A stretch of DNA of 64,000 nt from an alpha proteobacterium SCGC AAA240-E13 (GTDB lineage Bacteria; Pseudomonadota; Alphaproteobacteria; Pelagibacterales; Pelagibacteraceae), in assembly GCA_000504625.1 (NCBI GenBank), contig AZHR01000002.1, positions 37,384 through 101,383 on the forward strand, given 5' to 3'. Shown here piece after piece: positions 24,085 to 32,801 of the stretch. The position numbers and the translations under genes were made by a program. The notes beneath the pieces were generated by a model. The model worked only from the letters and a program-made list of their open reading frames with translations. It did not search any database and was not told the DNA's origin. Each line of letters opens with the position of its first letter. Position 1 is the first letter of the stretch.

Positions 24085-25053
24085 ATGGATATTGTTAAAA
24101 TGGTCGAGGTCACTAGAAGTGATTTTATTGAAAGTACACACTATGGTGTTGCTATATTAATTAATTCAAATGGAGAAATATTAAAGGAGTGGGGCAATTC
24201 AAATATATTAATTTATCCAAGATCAGCATTAAAACCCATTCAATCACTTAATCTTTATAAAGATGGTGTGGCCGAAAGTTTGAGATTATCAGATGATTTT
24301 ATAGCTTTGACGACAGCTTCACATCACGCAGAAAATATTCATCAAAAAATGATTAATAATTGGTTAAAAAAAATTAATTTGAAAGAAAATCATCTTTCTT
24401 GCGGGCCTAGTTGGCCATGGAATATAAAAGATCAATTTAAGGCACATACAAAATATAGAGCTAAAAGAAAAATTTTTCATAATTGTTCTGGAAAGCATTG
24501 TGGTCATTTAGCTGTGAGTAAGTACAAAAATTTACCAATAAAAAACTACCAACATAAAGATCATCCTATTCAAAAAGATTTGATTAAATTGATAGAAGAC
24601 CTATCAAAATATAAAATAAAGAACATAGGTGTTGATGGATGTACTTTGCCTAATCCATTGATTCCCTTAAAAAAATTTGCACTAGCAGCTGCTCAATTAG
24701 CTGATTATAAAAAACTCAATGAAAATTCTGATATAGCTAAAAGAATTGTCGATTCTTGTGTAAAATTTCCCGAAATTACCGGGGGCAGTAAAAGCGTAAA
24801 TTCTATTCTAACCAAACTTTCAAAAGGAAAAGCATTTATTAAGAACGGGGCAGAGGGAGTTTTTGTAGCTATAATACCTGAAAAAAAATCCGCTTTAGCT
24901 CTTAAAATTACTGACGGTGCTAGCAGAGCCGCTGAAGTAGCGATTGCAGGATTATTGTCAGAACTTAAAATAGTCAATAATGAAAAAATGAAAAAAAGAC
25001 CTATTAAGAATTCTGCCAATCGAGTCATAGGGCATATGAAATGGATATGCTAA
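24085..25053 (+). CDS. L-asparaginase II-type protein
   Basis: Belongs to the asparaginase II (PF06089) family, which hydrolyses asparagine to aspartate. The 322 residues show the landmarks VEVTRSDFIESTHYGVAILI, PRSALKPIQSL, ASHHAENIHQ near 78, HNCSGKHCGHLA near 130, and GVDGCTLPNP near 188. These are catalytic-region signatures of that family. The ATG at 24085 is used; a second ATG five codons on would also serve. No signal peptide, so the enzyme is cytosolic. A leader-peptide stub begins 1 nt after its stop. Confidence 0.88.
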   Translation: MDIVKMVEVTRSDFIESTHYGVAILINSNGEILKEWGNSNILIYPRSALKPIQSLNLYKDGVAESLRLSDDFIALTTASHHAENIHQKMINNWLKKINLKENHLSCGPSWPWNIKDQFKAHTKYRAKRKIFHNCSGKHCGHLAVSKYKNLPIKNYQHKDHPIQKDLIKLIEDLSKYKIKNIGVDGCTLPNPLIPLKKFALAAAQLADYKKLNENSDIAKRIVDSCVKFPEITGGSKSVNSILTKLSKGKAFIKNGAEGVFVAIIPEKKSALALKITDGASRAAEVAIAGLLSELKIVNNEKMKKRPIKNSANRVIGHMKWIC

Positions 25054-25054
25054 A

Positions 25055-25186
25055 ATGAAAAAGTTTCTAGCGATCTTGGTTCTAGGTTTAATTTTAATTA
25101 AACCAGCTGTTGGAGCTGATTATATAAATCTTCCAAAAAATGTGGCCTCTGGAAATAAATATTTTAAAAGTTTAAAAAACAAATGA
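25055..25186 (+). CDS. Signal-peptide stub: decapitated exported protein or tiny secreted peptide
   Basis: Forty-three codons. It begins with the recurring leader MKKFLAILVLGLILIKPAVG, predicts cleavage before ADYINLP, and ends after a short tail YINLPKNVASGNKYFKSL. The tail resembles the segment just after the signal peptide of the lyase-like protein at 9805 (IKLPEDVAQGYENSWRF). Its stop overlaps the start of the next gene as ATGA, so it may be kept as a coupling ORF. Either a truncated paralogue of the lyase or a small exported peptide. Confidence 0.55.
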   Translation: MKKFLAILVLGLILIKPAVGADYINLPKNVASGNKYFKSLKNK

Positions 25187-26112
25187 AAACAGGCATAATA
25201 ACGACCGATACTTATTTAAATCACGATACAGGCCAAGGTCATCCTGAGAGAGCAGACAGAGTAACTGTTGTTATTGACCATTTAAAAAAAGTTAAATTTA
25301 AAGATTTAATTTGGAAAAAACCTGGAAAGTTTGATCTTAAATATCTGGCATTTGCTCACGATAAAAATTATTTAGATAATGTAAAAGACTCCTTTCCAAA
25401 ACAGGGTTTAAATTTTTTGGATGGAGATACCATTGTCTCACCCGGCAGCAAGGAAGCAACCCGAGATGCGGTTGGTTCAATTTTAACGGCTATTGATGGG
25501 GTTATGAAAAAAGATTTCAATAATGCTTTTTGTGCTGTTAGGCCTCCAGGGCACCATGCTGAAAAACAAAAGGCCATGGGATTTTGCGTTTATAATAATA
25601 TTGCAGTTGGTGCTTATTATTTACTGGAAAAATACAATTTAAAAAAAGTGGCTATTATTGATTTTGATGTCCACCATGGCAACGGCACACAGGATATCTT
25701 TTACGATAATGAAAAAGTTCTCTATATTTCTTCACATCAGTATCCCTACTATCCAGGCACTGGGGCAGCAAATGAAAAGGGTAAAAAAGATAACGTACTT
25801 AATGTACCTCTAAGTGCTGGCACACAATCCCATAAATTTTTAAATGCTTATGAAAGTATCTTTAAAAAACTTAACGAATTTAAGCCTGAATTCATTTTAT
25901 TATCTGCTGGATTTGATGCCCACAAGGATGATCCCTTGGCCCAAATCAACTTGGAATCTAAAGATTATTATACCCTTACCAAAAGAATATTGGATTTTGC
26001 AAAAAAGCTTTGTGACGGAAAGATAGTCTCTATCCTAGAAGGTGGATATGATCTAAACGCACTTAAAGAAAGCGTTGATTGCCATGTAAAATCTTTAATG
26101 GAATATCAATAG
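25183..26112 (+). CDS. Histone-deacetylase-family amidohydrolase
   Basis: A zinc-dependent deacetylase of the HDAC/acetoin-utilisation/polyamine-amidohydrolase superfamily. The 309 residues hold RPPGHHAEKQKAMGFCVYNN near residue 123 with the catalytic histidine pair, DFDVHHGNGTQ near 160 with the zinc aspartate and histidine, and SAGFDAHKDDPL near 242 with the third zinc ligand. Complete and of normal length. The natural substrate in such bacteria is not known; polyamine or lysine deacetylation is possible. Converges with truA, overlapping it by 7 nt at the 3' ends. Confidence 0.88.
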   Translation: MKTGIITTDTYLNHDTGQGHPERADRVTVVIDHLKKVKFKDLIWKKPGKFDLKYLAFAHDKNYLDNVKDSFPKQGLNFLDGDTIVSPGSKEATRDAVGSILTAIDGVMKKDFNNAFCAVRPPGHHAEKQKAMGFCVYNNIAVGAYYLLEKYNLKKVAIIDFDVHHGNGTQDIFYDNEKVLYISSHQYPYYPGTGAANEKGKKDNVLNVPLSAGTQSHKFLNAYESIFKKLNEFKPEFILLSAGFDAHKDDPLAQINLESKDYYTLTKRILDFAKKLCDGKIVSILEGGYDLNALKESVDCHVKSLMEYQ

Positions 26113-26843
26113 GAAATACTAATTAAATAAAGTCCACTTGGAGGGGCAGGTGGAGCACATTGCGATTTTTTTTTCGAAAACATTGCTTTTTTAAAAAAAT
26201 TTAAATTCCATTTACCTTCACCCAAATACTTGATGCAACCAACCATCGATCTAACCTGTTGTTGCAAAAAAGATTTTGAAGTAAATTTAAGAATTATTCT
26301 CTCTTTATTTTTTTTGATTGAAACTTTGTTTAAAGTTTTAATTGGTGATTTTGCACCGCAAGAAGAAGCGCGAAATGTAGAAAAATCATGAGTTCCCAAT
26401 AATAATTTTGCTCCTTTTTTCATAGCATTTAGATCTAATTTTTTCCTAATATGCCATGCTTTGTTTTTTTGCAAAGCCAAAGGAGATTGTCTGTTAATGA
26501 TTACATATTGATAGGTTCTTTTTTTTGCATCAAATCTTGAATGAAATTTAATGTGAGTTTTTTTTATGCTTAAAATAATTACAGGATTTTTTCCAATATA
26601 TTGGTTAACACCAAGTAAAAAATTTCTTTTTTTTATTTTCTTTTTTAGGTCAAAGTGAGCTACTTGACCAATGGCATGGACGCCGGAATCTGTTCTACCC
26701 GCTCCTGTTACGGTTACCTTTTCCCTAGAAAATTGAAATATTGCGTTTTGCAGTATTTCTTGAATTGAAAGGCCATTTTTTTGATACTGCCATCCAACAA
26801 AGTTGGTACCATCATATTCAACCTTAATTTGATATCTCGGCAT
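26106..26843 (-). CDS. truA: tRNA pseudouridine(38-40) synthase
   Basis: Makes pseudouridine in the anticodon stem-loop. The 245 residues contain the catalytic aspartate in GAGRTDSGVHA near residue 52, the YDGTNFVGWQYQ N terminus, and FLQQQVRSMVG near 200. The C terminus PPAPPSGLYL is also typical. The gene follows fmt directly, as in many alphaproteobacteria (def-fmt-truA). Confidence 0.95.
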   Translation of the reverse strand: MPRYQIKVEYDGTNFVGWQYQKNGLSIQEILQNAIFQFSREKVTVTGAGRTDSGVHAIGQVAHFDLKKKIKKRNFLLGVNQYIGKNPVIILSIKKTHIKFHSRFDAKKRTYQYVIINRQSPLALQKNKAWHIRKKLDLNAMKKGAKLLLGTHDFSTFRASSCGAKSPIKTLNKVSIKKNKERIILKFTSKSFLQQQVRSMVGCIKYLGEGKWNLNFFKKAMFSKKKSQCAPPAPPSGLYLISISY

Positions 26844-27767
26844 TTAGATTAATGCTAAACTTTTTTTTATTTTTGAACCTAATAAAAATTCTGTTATTTT
26901 CTGTTTGCTCTTTCCTTGCCTTTGAATCTCTTGAATTTTTATTGATTTAGTCCCACATGCTACAGTTAAATTATCATCTAAAACTGATCCTGGCTGACCT
27001 TCTAAATTTGACAAAGTGGCTTTTAATATTTTATATCTTTCTCCCTGAAACAAAAACCATGCTCCCGGATTTGGATACAAACCATTGATTTTAGCAATAA
27101 TTTTTATTGCATCTTCATCCCATTTTATCTTGGCTTCCTCTTTATCTATTTTTTGTGCATGGGTTGCTTTATTATGATCTTGTTCAACAAATTTAGCTTT
27201 GCCAATTTCAATTAAATTCAAGCAATCTAAGATAATTTCAGATCCAATTTTAGAAAGTTGATTGGATACATCTTCCGCGTTCATCTCATTGTTTAATTTA
27301 ATTTCTTTTTTAAACATTGTCGGACCAACATCTAACTTTTCGGCAATTTTCATAACACTTATGCCAGTTACTTCATCTAAATTCATAATTGCTCTCTGTA
27401 TGGGTGCAGCACCTCTCCATGTTGGTAAAAGCGATGCATGAATGTTTATAAATCCATTCTTAGAAAGACTTAAAAATTCTTTTGGGATTAATTGGCCATA
27501 AGCCACGACAATAACAATATCAGCACTAAGGGATTTAAAATATTTTAGCTCTTCTTCATTTTGATTTAAGAAATTTGGATTTCTAACATTTAAATTGAGA
27601 TTTTCAGCTAATTTTTGTATTGGTGACTTATTTGTTTTTTGACCACGCATAGATTGTTTTGGTGGCTGGGTATATACAGCGCATATTGGATATCCGTTTT
27701 GACATAAAGATTTCAGTATTGGCACAGAGAAATTAGGTGTACCCATAAATACAATTTTTTTGAACAT
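26844..27767 (-). CDS. fmt: Methionyl-tRNA formyltransferase
   Basis: Formylates initiator Met-tRNA. The 307 residues start MFKKIVFMGTPNFSVPIL, have the catalytic region IVVAYGQLIPKEFL and INIHASLLPTWRGAAPIQRAI (asparagine, histidine and a downstream aspartate), and a C-terminal OB-like domain. It sits between def, 11 nt upstream, and truA, so formylation and deformylation are co-expressed. Confidence 0.96.
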   Translation of the reverse strand: MFKKIVFMGTPNFSVPILKSLCQNGYPICAVYTQPPKQSMRGQKTNKSPIQKLAENLNLNVRNPNFLNQNEEELKYFKSLSADIVIVVAYGQLIPKEFLSLSKNGFINIHASLLPTWRGAAPIQRAIMNLDEVTGISVMKIAEKLDVGPTMFKKEIKLNNEMNAEDVSNQLSKIGSEIILDCLNLIEIGKAKFVEQDHNKATHAQKIDKEEAKIKWDEDAIKIIAKINGLYPNPGAWFLFQGERYKILKATLSNLEGQPGSVLDDNLTVACGTKSIKIQEIQRQGKSKQKITEFLLGSKIKKSLALI

Positions 27768-27778
27768 TAATTATTAAA

Positions 27779-28354
27779 TTAGACTACGATTCTTTCTATG
27801 TTATCTTTTGTTTGTTTAGATAATTTTTTAATAATCATTTCTTTCTTTAATTTAGATAAATAATCTATAAACAATATTCCTTCCAAATGATCAATTTCGT
27901 GTTGTATGCAGGTCGCTAAAAGTCCATCTGCCTTTAGCTCTTGAGGATCTCCATTATAATCAAGATATTTGATATGGCATTGTTTAGGACGATCAATTTC
28001 TGCAAATTGATTTGGCACCGATAAACAACCCTCTTCATAAGTAAATTTATCTTCTGACTTCCAGACAATTTCTGGATTCACAAAATACATAGGATTTTTT
28101 GATTTCTTATCTTCATCATTATTTATATCATCTTTATTTCTGTCTATATCATTTCTAGATCTGCTTATATCCATCACAATTACTCGTTTGGCTACTCCAA
28201 CTTGAATGGCGGCAAGACCAATGCCGGGGGCAGCATACAATGTTTCTAACATATCATCCATAAGCCTCTGGATATCCTTATCCACATTTTCAACTCTAAA
28301 TGATTTCTCCCTTAAAATTTTATTTGGTTCTGTTAATATTTTGTGAATAGACAT
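27779..28354 (-). CDS. def: Peptide deformylase
   Basis: Removes the formyl group from nascent proteins. The 191-residue metalloenzyme has all three motifs: APGIGLAAIQVG near 41, EEGCLSVP near 108 (metal cysteine) and QHEIDHLEGILFIDYL near 148 (HExxH). A charged insertion rich in aspartate and asparagine (about residues 73-90) lies between motifs 1 and 2. Followed by fmt. Confidence 0.95.
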   Translation of the reverse strand: MSIHKILTEPNKILREKSFRVENVDKDIQRLMDDMLETLYAAPGIGLAAIQVGVAKRVIVMDISRSRNDIDRNKDDINNDEDKKSKNPMYFVNPEIVWKSEDKFTYEEGCLSVPNQFAEIDRPKQCHIKYLDYNGDPQELKADGLLATCIQHEIDHLEGILFIDYLSKLKKEMIIKKLSKQTKDNIERIVV

Positions 28355-28407
28355 AAAGAATCACATATTAATATACATATTAATTATTATTATTCTACTG
28401 ACTCTAA

Positions 28408-30156
28408 TCAAATTTTATAGGGTAAAGTTTTGATAATAATATTATTTCTTATTTTTCTTAAATCTAATTTATTTAAAGTAGCCGTAATAAAGTACAAAGT
28501 TGCAGGATCTAAATCTTTCAATTGATCTTCTCCTATAATTTCAACAATTTTTAACAAAACCAAACCGGTTTCACCCTGATCTGATAAATCAATTAACCCC
28601 TTTGGTATAGTTAGTTGGTTATTGGAATATTTGTTTTCCAATTTTTTTGGCAACTTTATTCCATCGGCTTTTAGTGAATCCAACAAAATAACGTCTTTTG
28701 CTGAATAATAGTATTTTTTATCTTTTTTAATTTTCTTATAAATATTAATTAAATCATCCTCTATTTTTTCAATTTTATAATCATCCTCTGTAAAATATTT
28801 GAGTAATTTAGATCTATGCAAAATTTTGTTATCATATTTTATTTTTCTTAAATCCTCGGCTAATTTATTAAATTTATATTTATAAAATCCCTGATACTCT
28901 AGGGGTACATCATATTCATTAATTTTTGACAGTATTATAGATAATTCTTCAGAAAAAGCATTTTCGATATCATCTTTTTTAAATAAATCATTTAATAAAA
29001 CTAGTAAATTAAATTTTTTTTCCAAACTATCGGAAAGTAATGCACTTTGATAAATTAATGCTCTAGCTTTATAAGATGGAAGAGATTTATAGATTTCTTC
29101 TGCATTTAGAAATTGATCAAAACTAAATAGAAATCTTCCATAAATATTAAATAGTTCTTTTTTATTAAATGAGTTATTTGATGCAGCCTTTTCATACAAA
29201 TTAAAATTAACTTCATTTTCTATATCAATGGAATTTGGATCTGCAAGCAAATTAGCAGAGGACAAATATCTCCAAATATATTTACTTGTTAAAGTTGAAG
29301 GATCATATTGAAAGCTTTTATTAACTAGATGTGATAAATAAAAGTTTAATAAATTATTATCTGAAACTTCATCGTCTATTTCTTCAGTATAACCCAATAA
29401 ATAATTAATTTTTTTATTATAAAAATTGTCTACAGTTCCTCTTTCTTTTAACAAATCATATTGTAATTGAGCTTCTTCAAGTCTTTTTTCATCAATAAGA
29501 CAATAAATTCTAAATTTATGTAAATAAATATCATCAGTTCCTTTATTAAAAAATTTAATCTTTTCACATGCACTACTGGTGTCAGAATTTGATAAATACT
29601 CTTCGATTAAATATTTTAATAAATCTGTATTATTTTCTAAATCAGGATTTTTATTTAAAAAATCTTCTATAATATTTATTTTATCTTTTTTAATTAACCA
29701 TTCTAATTTGTAATTTAAAAAATCAGATGAATTAATATTTTTAATTGGTAAATATGAATTGGTAAATAAAATTTTTATTAATAACTCTTCTGAGTCTTTA
29801 GAAAGGTTAATTTTTTCTATTCTTTTTAAATGTTCCAATAATATCTTACCATCCGATTGAACCCAAATTTCCAAAGATAAATCATTTTCTTCAGGATCAA
29901 AAAGTCCATATACTTTTTTAAAATCTAGATCACTATTGCTTTCTTGAAAAATATTGGTTTTAACAATTTGTGTTTCTTCAAATAATGAACTTTTTTCATC
30001 ATCTAAATTTTCTTGGTTTGGTTCTGCTGATTCAATTTTTATTTCAGAATTATCTTTCCAAAAATCAACTGGCTCAGTCGCAAGTAATCGTGTTGAAAAG
30101 ATTATTATTAGCAATAATTGAAAAATTAAATTATTTAATAACTTTGAATTTTTCAT
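28408..30156 (-). CDS. Exported alpha-helical protein of unknown function
   Basis: A 582-residue protein with an N-terminal signal peptide (LIFQLLLIIIFSTRLLA, cleavage before TEPVDFW). The rest is acidic and helical, with regularly spaced helix pairs (for instance from residue 190 to 420) that suggest TPR/SEL1-like solenoid repeats; no enzyme motif was seen. It ends 53 nt before def and overlaps a 61-codon membrane-protein gene by 26 nt upstream, so the pair is likely co-made. It probably acts in the periplasm as a scaffold, but this is inference from fold type only. Confidence 0.65.
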   Translation of the reverse strand: MKNSKLLNNLIFQLLLIIIFSTRLLATEPVDFWKDNSEIKIESAEPNQENLDDEKSSLFEETQIVKTNIFQESNSDLDFKKVYGLFDPEENDLSLEIWVQSDGKILLEHLKRIEKINLSKDSEELLIKILFTNSYLPIKNINSSDFLNYKLEWLIKKDKINIIEDFLNKNPDLENNTDLLKYLIEEYLSNSDTSSACEKIKFFNKGTDDIYLHKFRIYCLIDEKRLEEAQLQYDLLKERGTVDNFYNKKINYLLGYTEEIDDEVSDNNLLNFYLSHLVNKSFQYDPSTLTSKYIWRYLSSANLLADPNSIDIENEVNFNLYEKAASNNSFNKKELFNIYGRFLFSFDQFLNAEEIYKSLPSYKARALIYQSALLSDSLEKKFNLLVLLNDLFKKDDIENAFSEELSIILSKINEYDVPLEYQGFYKYKFNKLAEDLRKIKYDNKILHRSKLLKYFTEDDYKIEKIEDDLINIYKKIKKDKKYYYSAKDVILLDSLKADGIKLPKKLENKYSNNQLTIPKGLIDLSDQGETGLVLLKIVEIIGEDQLKDLDPATLYFITATLNKLDLRKIRNNIIIKTLPYKI

Positions 30157-30316
30157 TTGGAATTTCTTGTTTAATAATTTTATTAGGTGTTGGTAAATCT
30201 AAGTTGCTAATAAAAAAAATAATTATCATTAATACTGTGATAACAATAAAAATTTTGATTAGTAACTTTATTAGCACCCTGGAAAGACCTTGTCTTGTTC
30301 TTCGATAAATTTTCAT
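30131..30316 (-). CDS. Small single-span membrane protein
   Basis: Sixty-one residues: a basic N terminus (MKIYRRTRQGLSRVLIK), one hydrophobic helix (about 18-41) and a short polar tail. The positive-inside rule puts the tail in the periplasm. It overlaps the start of the exported helical protein by 26 nt, which supports a joint role. It is divergent from aroK with about 70 nt between. No family recognised. Confidence 0.6.
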   Translation of the reverse strand: MKIYRRTRQGLSRVLIKLLIKIFIVITVLMIIIFFISNLDLPTPNKIIKQEIPNEKFKVIK

Positions 30317-30387
30317 ATATTGTTTTTATTATTATTTGACAGAATAATTAAGACATAATTGTGAAAAATCAAACTTAAATCTAAAAC

Positions 30388-30900
30388 ATGAATATTAAAA
30401 AAAACCTGGTTTTACTGGGAATGATGGGTGCTGGTAAAACTATAATTGGAAAATATGTAGCAAGAGGATTAAAAATTAATTTTTTTGATATTGATAAACT
30501 TATTGAAAAAAAAAATCACATAAAAATTGCTGAAATATTTAAAACAAAAGGAGAAATATTTTTTAGAAAGGAAGAGGAATTGGTTACATTAAAATATTTA
30601 AGTAAAAAAGAATCCATAATATCTCTAGGTGGAGGAGGATTTATAAATGATAAAATTAGAAAAAAGATTTTGTCAGAATGTATCTCTATATGGCTAGAGA
30701 TTAGTTTAAAAACACTTCATGTAAGATTAAAAAATAGCAAAAAAAGACCATTAATTTACAAAAACAACCAGAACAACATAGACAGAATATTAATGGAAAG
30801 AAAAAAAACTTATTCTTTAGCTGATCATCAAATTAATTGTGATAATCTTAGTGTAAGTCAAGTAGGTGATAAAATTATTAAATTATATGAAAGAAGTTAA
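30388..30900 (+). CDS. aroK: Shikimate kinase
   Basis: Phosphorylates shikimate in aromatic amino-acid synthesis. The 170 residues have the P loop GMMGAGKTIIGKYVA (residues 11-25), the DIDKLIE substrate-binding aspartate near 34, FFRKEEE near 58, and the SLGGGGF motif near 79, then RPLIY near 125 for the lid. The aroB start lies inside its last codons, the classical aroK-aroB pair. Confidence 0.95.
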   Translation: MNIKKNLVLLGMMGAGKTIIGKYVARGLKINFFDIDKLIEKKNHIKIAEIFKTKGEIFFRKEEELVTLKYLSKKESIISLGGGGFINDKIRKKILSECISIWLEISLKTLHVRLKNSKKRPLIYKNNQNNIDRILMERKKTYSLADHQINCDNLSVSQVGDKIIKLYERS

Positions 30901-31993
30901 AATCATAGTTAAAACCAAAAATAAAAAATATCCAGTGATAATTGGAAAAAATATCCTTAACAAAACTGGAAGCTTAATAAGTAATCAAATTCCTAACTGC
31001 AAAAAAATTGCATTAATTGTTGATAGAAATGTTCCAAAGAAAATTTTAAGCAAAGTTAAAAATTCTATAAAAAATTTTGATAATTTATCTATTGAATTAA
31101 AAACTAGTGAAAAAATTAAAAACTTAAAAACAATTACTATGTTAATTAATAAACTATTAAAAAATAATTTTCATCGAAATGATTGTTTAATTGCTCTAGG
31201 TGGTGGAATATTGGGTGACATAGTAGGTTTAACTTCAAGCCTAGTAAAAAGAGGTGTAAAATTTATTAATCTTCCAACAACTTTATTATCTCAAGTAGAT
31301 TCGTCAATTGGGGGTAAAACAGGAGTAAATTCTGGATATGGAAAAAATTTAATTGGTTCTTTTTACCAACCAGAAATGGTTATAGCAGATACATCAACTT
31401 TAGATTCATTACCCAAAAGAGAAATAGTTTGTGGATACGCTGAAATTTTAAAACACGCTTTGATTTTAGATAAAAATTTTTTTTACTGGTTACAATATAA
31501 TGGAAAAAAAATATTAAATTTAAATAACAAATTAATTATTCAAAAAGCAATTTATCGAAGTTGCAGAATTAAAGCTAGGATAGTTGAAAAAGATGAAAAT
31601 GAAAAAAATTTAAGAATGATTTTAAATTTCGGTCATACATTTGGACATTCTTTTGAAGCTGCAACAAAATTTTCTAATAAAATAAATCATGGTGAAGCAG
31701 TTCTCTTGGGTATGTTATGTGCTGGTGAATTTGCTTTTAAAAATAAAATATTAAAAAATAAAGATTTTGAGTCAATTAAACAACACTACTCTACATTAAA
31801 TTTACCCAATAAACTTAATAAATATCTTAAAAAAAGAGATTTAAAAAATATAATTAATTTTATGAAGTCTGATAAAAAAAATTCAAACACAAAAATTAAA
31901 TTAATATTAATTAGTAAAATTGGAAAAATACCAAAACCTATAAATTTAAAAGAGTCTGTGTTAAAAAAATATTTAAATTCGAAATTACTTTAA
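30887..31993 (+). CDS. aroB: 3-Dehydroquinate synthase
   Basis: Second step of the shikimate pathway, NAD- and zinc-dependent. The 368-residue protein shows LIALGGGILGDIVGLTSSLVKRG near 100, the TTLLSQVDSSIGGKTGVN stretch near 135, KHALI near 190, and the zinc histidines in NFGHTFGHSFEA and NHGEAVLLGM. The ATG at 30887 is chosen because it begins the usual KxIxVKT opening strand; seven further codons upstream would run into aroK. It overlaps aroK by 14 nt. Confidence 0.95.
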   Translation: MKEVKIIVKTKNKKYPVIIGKNILNKTGSLISNQIPNCKKIALIVDRNVPKKILSKVKNSIKNFDNLSIELKTSEKIKNLKTITMLINKLLKNNFHRNDCLIALGGGILGDIVGLTSSLVKRGVKFINLPTTLLSQVDSSIGGKTGVNSGYGKNLIGSFYQPEMVIADTSTLDSLPKREIVCGYAEILKHALILDKNFFYWLQYNGKKILNLNNKLIIQKAIYRSCRIKARIVEKDENEKNLRMILNFGHTFGHSFEAATKFSNKINHGEAVLLGMLCAGEFAFKNKILKNKDFESIKQHYSTLNLPNKLNKYLKKRDLKNIINFMKSDKKNSNTKIKLILISKIGKIPKPINLKESVLKKYLNSKLL

Positions 31994-31996
31994 AAA

Positions 31997-32257
31997 TTAA
32001 ACTATAATTATTTGTAAAGAATGAATATTTGCGCTTATTTCTTTTTTTAAAACACTATATATTTTTCTATTTGCGTTAAGAGAACTAATTTCTTTTAATT
32101 CTGATGACTTAATTGTCAATTTTATATGAAATTTATCTTTACTTGAACTTTTATGTTTTTCATGTAAAAAAGATTTATCTTCTATTTTAAGATCTTTTAT
32201 AGAAAAATTTTTTTTCAATTTGTATTCTAAAATCTTTATTAAGTGTTCTGTTTCCAT
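31997..32257 (-). CDS. BolA-family protein
   Basis: Small partner of monothiol glutaredoxins in iron-sulfur handling, or a regulator in some bacteria. The 86 residues fit the BolA fold: an initial helix, IEDKSFLHEKHKSS with the histidine region used as ligand, FHIKLTIKSSELKEISSLNANRKIYSVLK and IHSLQIIIV at the end. It is divergent from the J-domain gene by 25 nt, the same neighbourhood (bolA, J protein, cobS, cobT) seen in other alphaproteobacteria. Confidence 0.88.
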   Translation of the reverse strand: METEHLIKILEYKLKKNFSIKDLKIEDKSFLHEKHKSSSKDKFHIKLTIKSSELKEISSLNANRKIYSVLKKEISANIHSLQIIIV

Positions 32258-32282
32258 TAAGATTATTATATTTATATATAAT

Positions 32283-32801
32283 ATGGAAAATATTTGCGAT
32301 CATAAAAATTGTAAAAATATTGGAAAGTACAAGGCACCAATTGAAAAAGACAATAGTAAGAAGTTTAAATGGCTATGTTTAGATCATATAAAAAAATTTA
32401 ATCAAAGCTGGGATTACTTTAAAGGTATGTCTGATGAAGAGATATGTAAATTTTTAAAATCTGACATGACTTGGCATAAGCCAACACAAAGCTTTAGTTC
32501 ACCTGATAATTTTTTTAACATTTTATGGAAAAATACTCTCAATGAAGGAATGGATATTTTGAACCATGAAAATATTAATAAAATTAAATCAGAAATCAAT
32601 TTTGTAGACAAAGATATAGAAGCATTTAAAATTATTGAATTAGAAGTAGGTACAAAATGGGATCAAATCCAAAACAAATTTAAAAAACTTGTCAAAAAAT
32701 ATCATCCTGATATGAATGCGGGAAATAAAAAATTTGAGGAAAAGCTTAAAATAATTACCTTGGCTTACACTCAACTTAAGTTAACTTATAAAGGAAAGTA
32801 G
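32283..32801 (+). CDS. Alphaproteobacterial J-domain protein
   Basis: A 172-residue DnaJ-type co-chaperone. The N-terminal part has a small Cys/His cluster (CDHKNC, CLDH) and a conserved SWDYFKGMSDEEI stretch; the last 65 residues are a J domain with KKYHPDMNAGNKKFEEKL, an HPD motif intact. The ATG at 32283 is used since an upstream start would extend over the bolA promoter. It is followed directly by cobS (TAGATG overlap), which suggests that it assists the CobST complex. Confidence 0.88.
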   Translation: MENICDHKNCKNIGKYKAPIEKDNSKKFKWLCLDHIKKFNQSWDYFKGMSDEEICKFLKSDMTWHKPTQSFSSPDNFFNILWKNTLNEGMDILNHENINKIKSEINFVDKDIEAFKIIELEVGTKWDQIQNKFKKLVKKYHPDMNAGNKKFEEKLKIITLAYTQLKLTYKGK

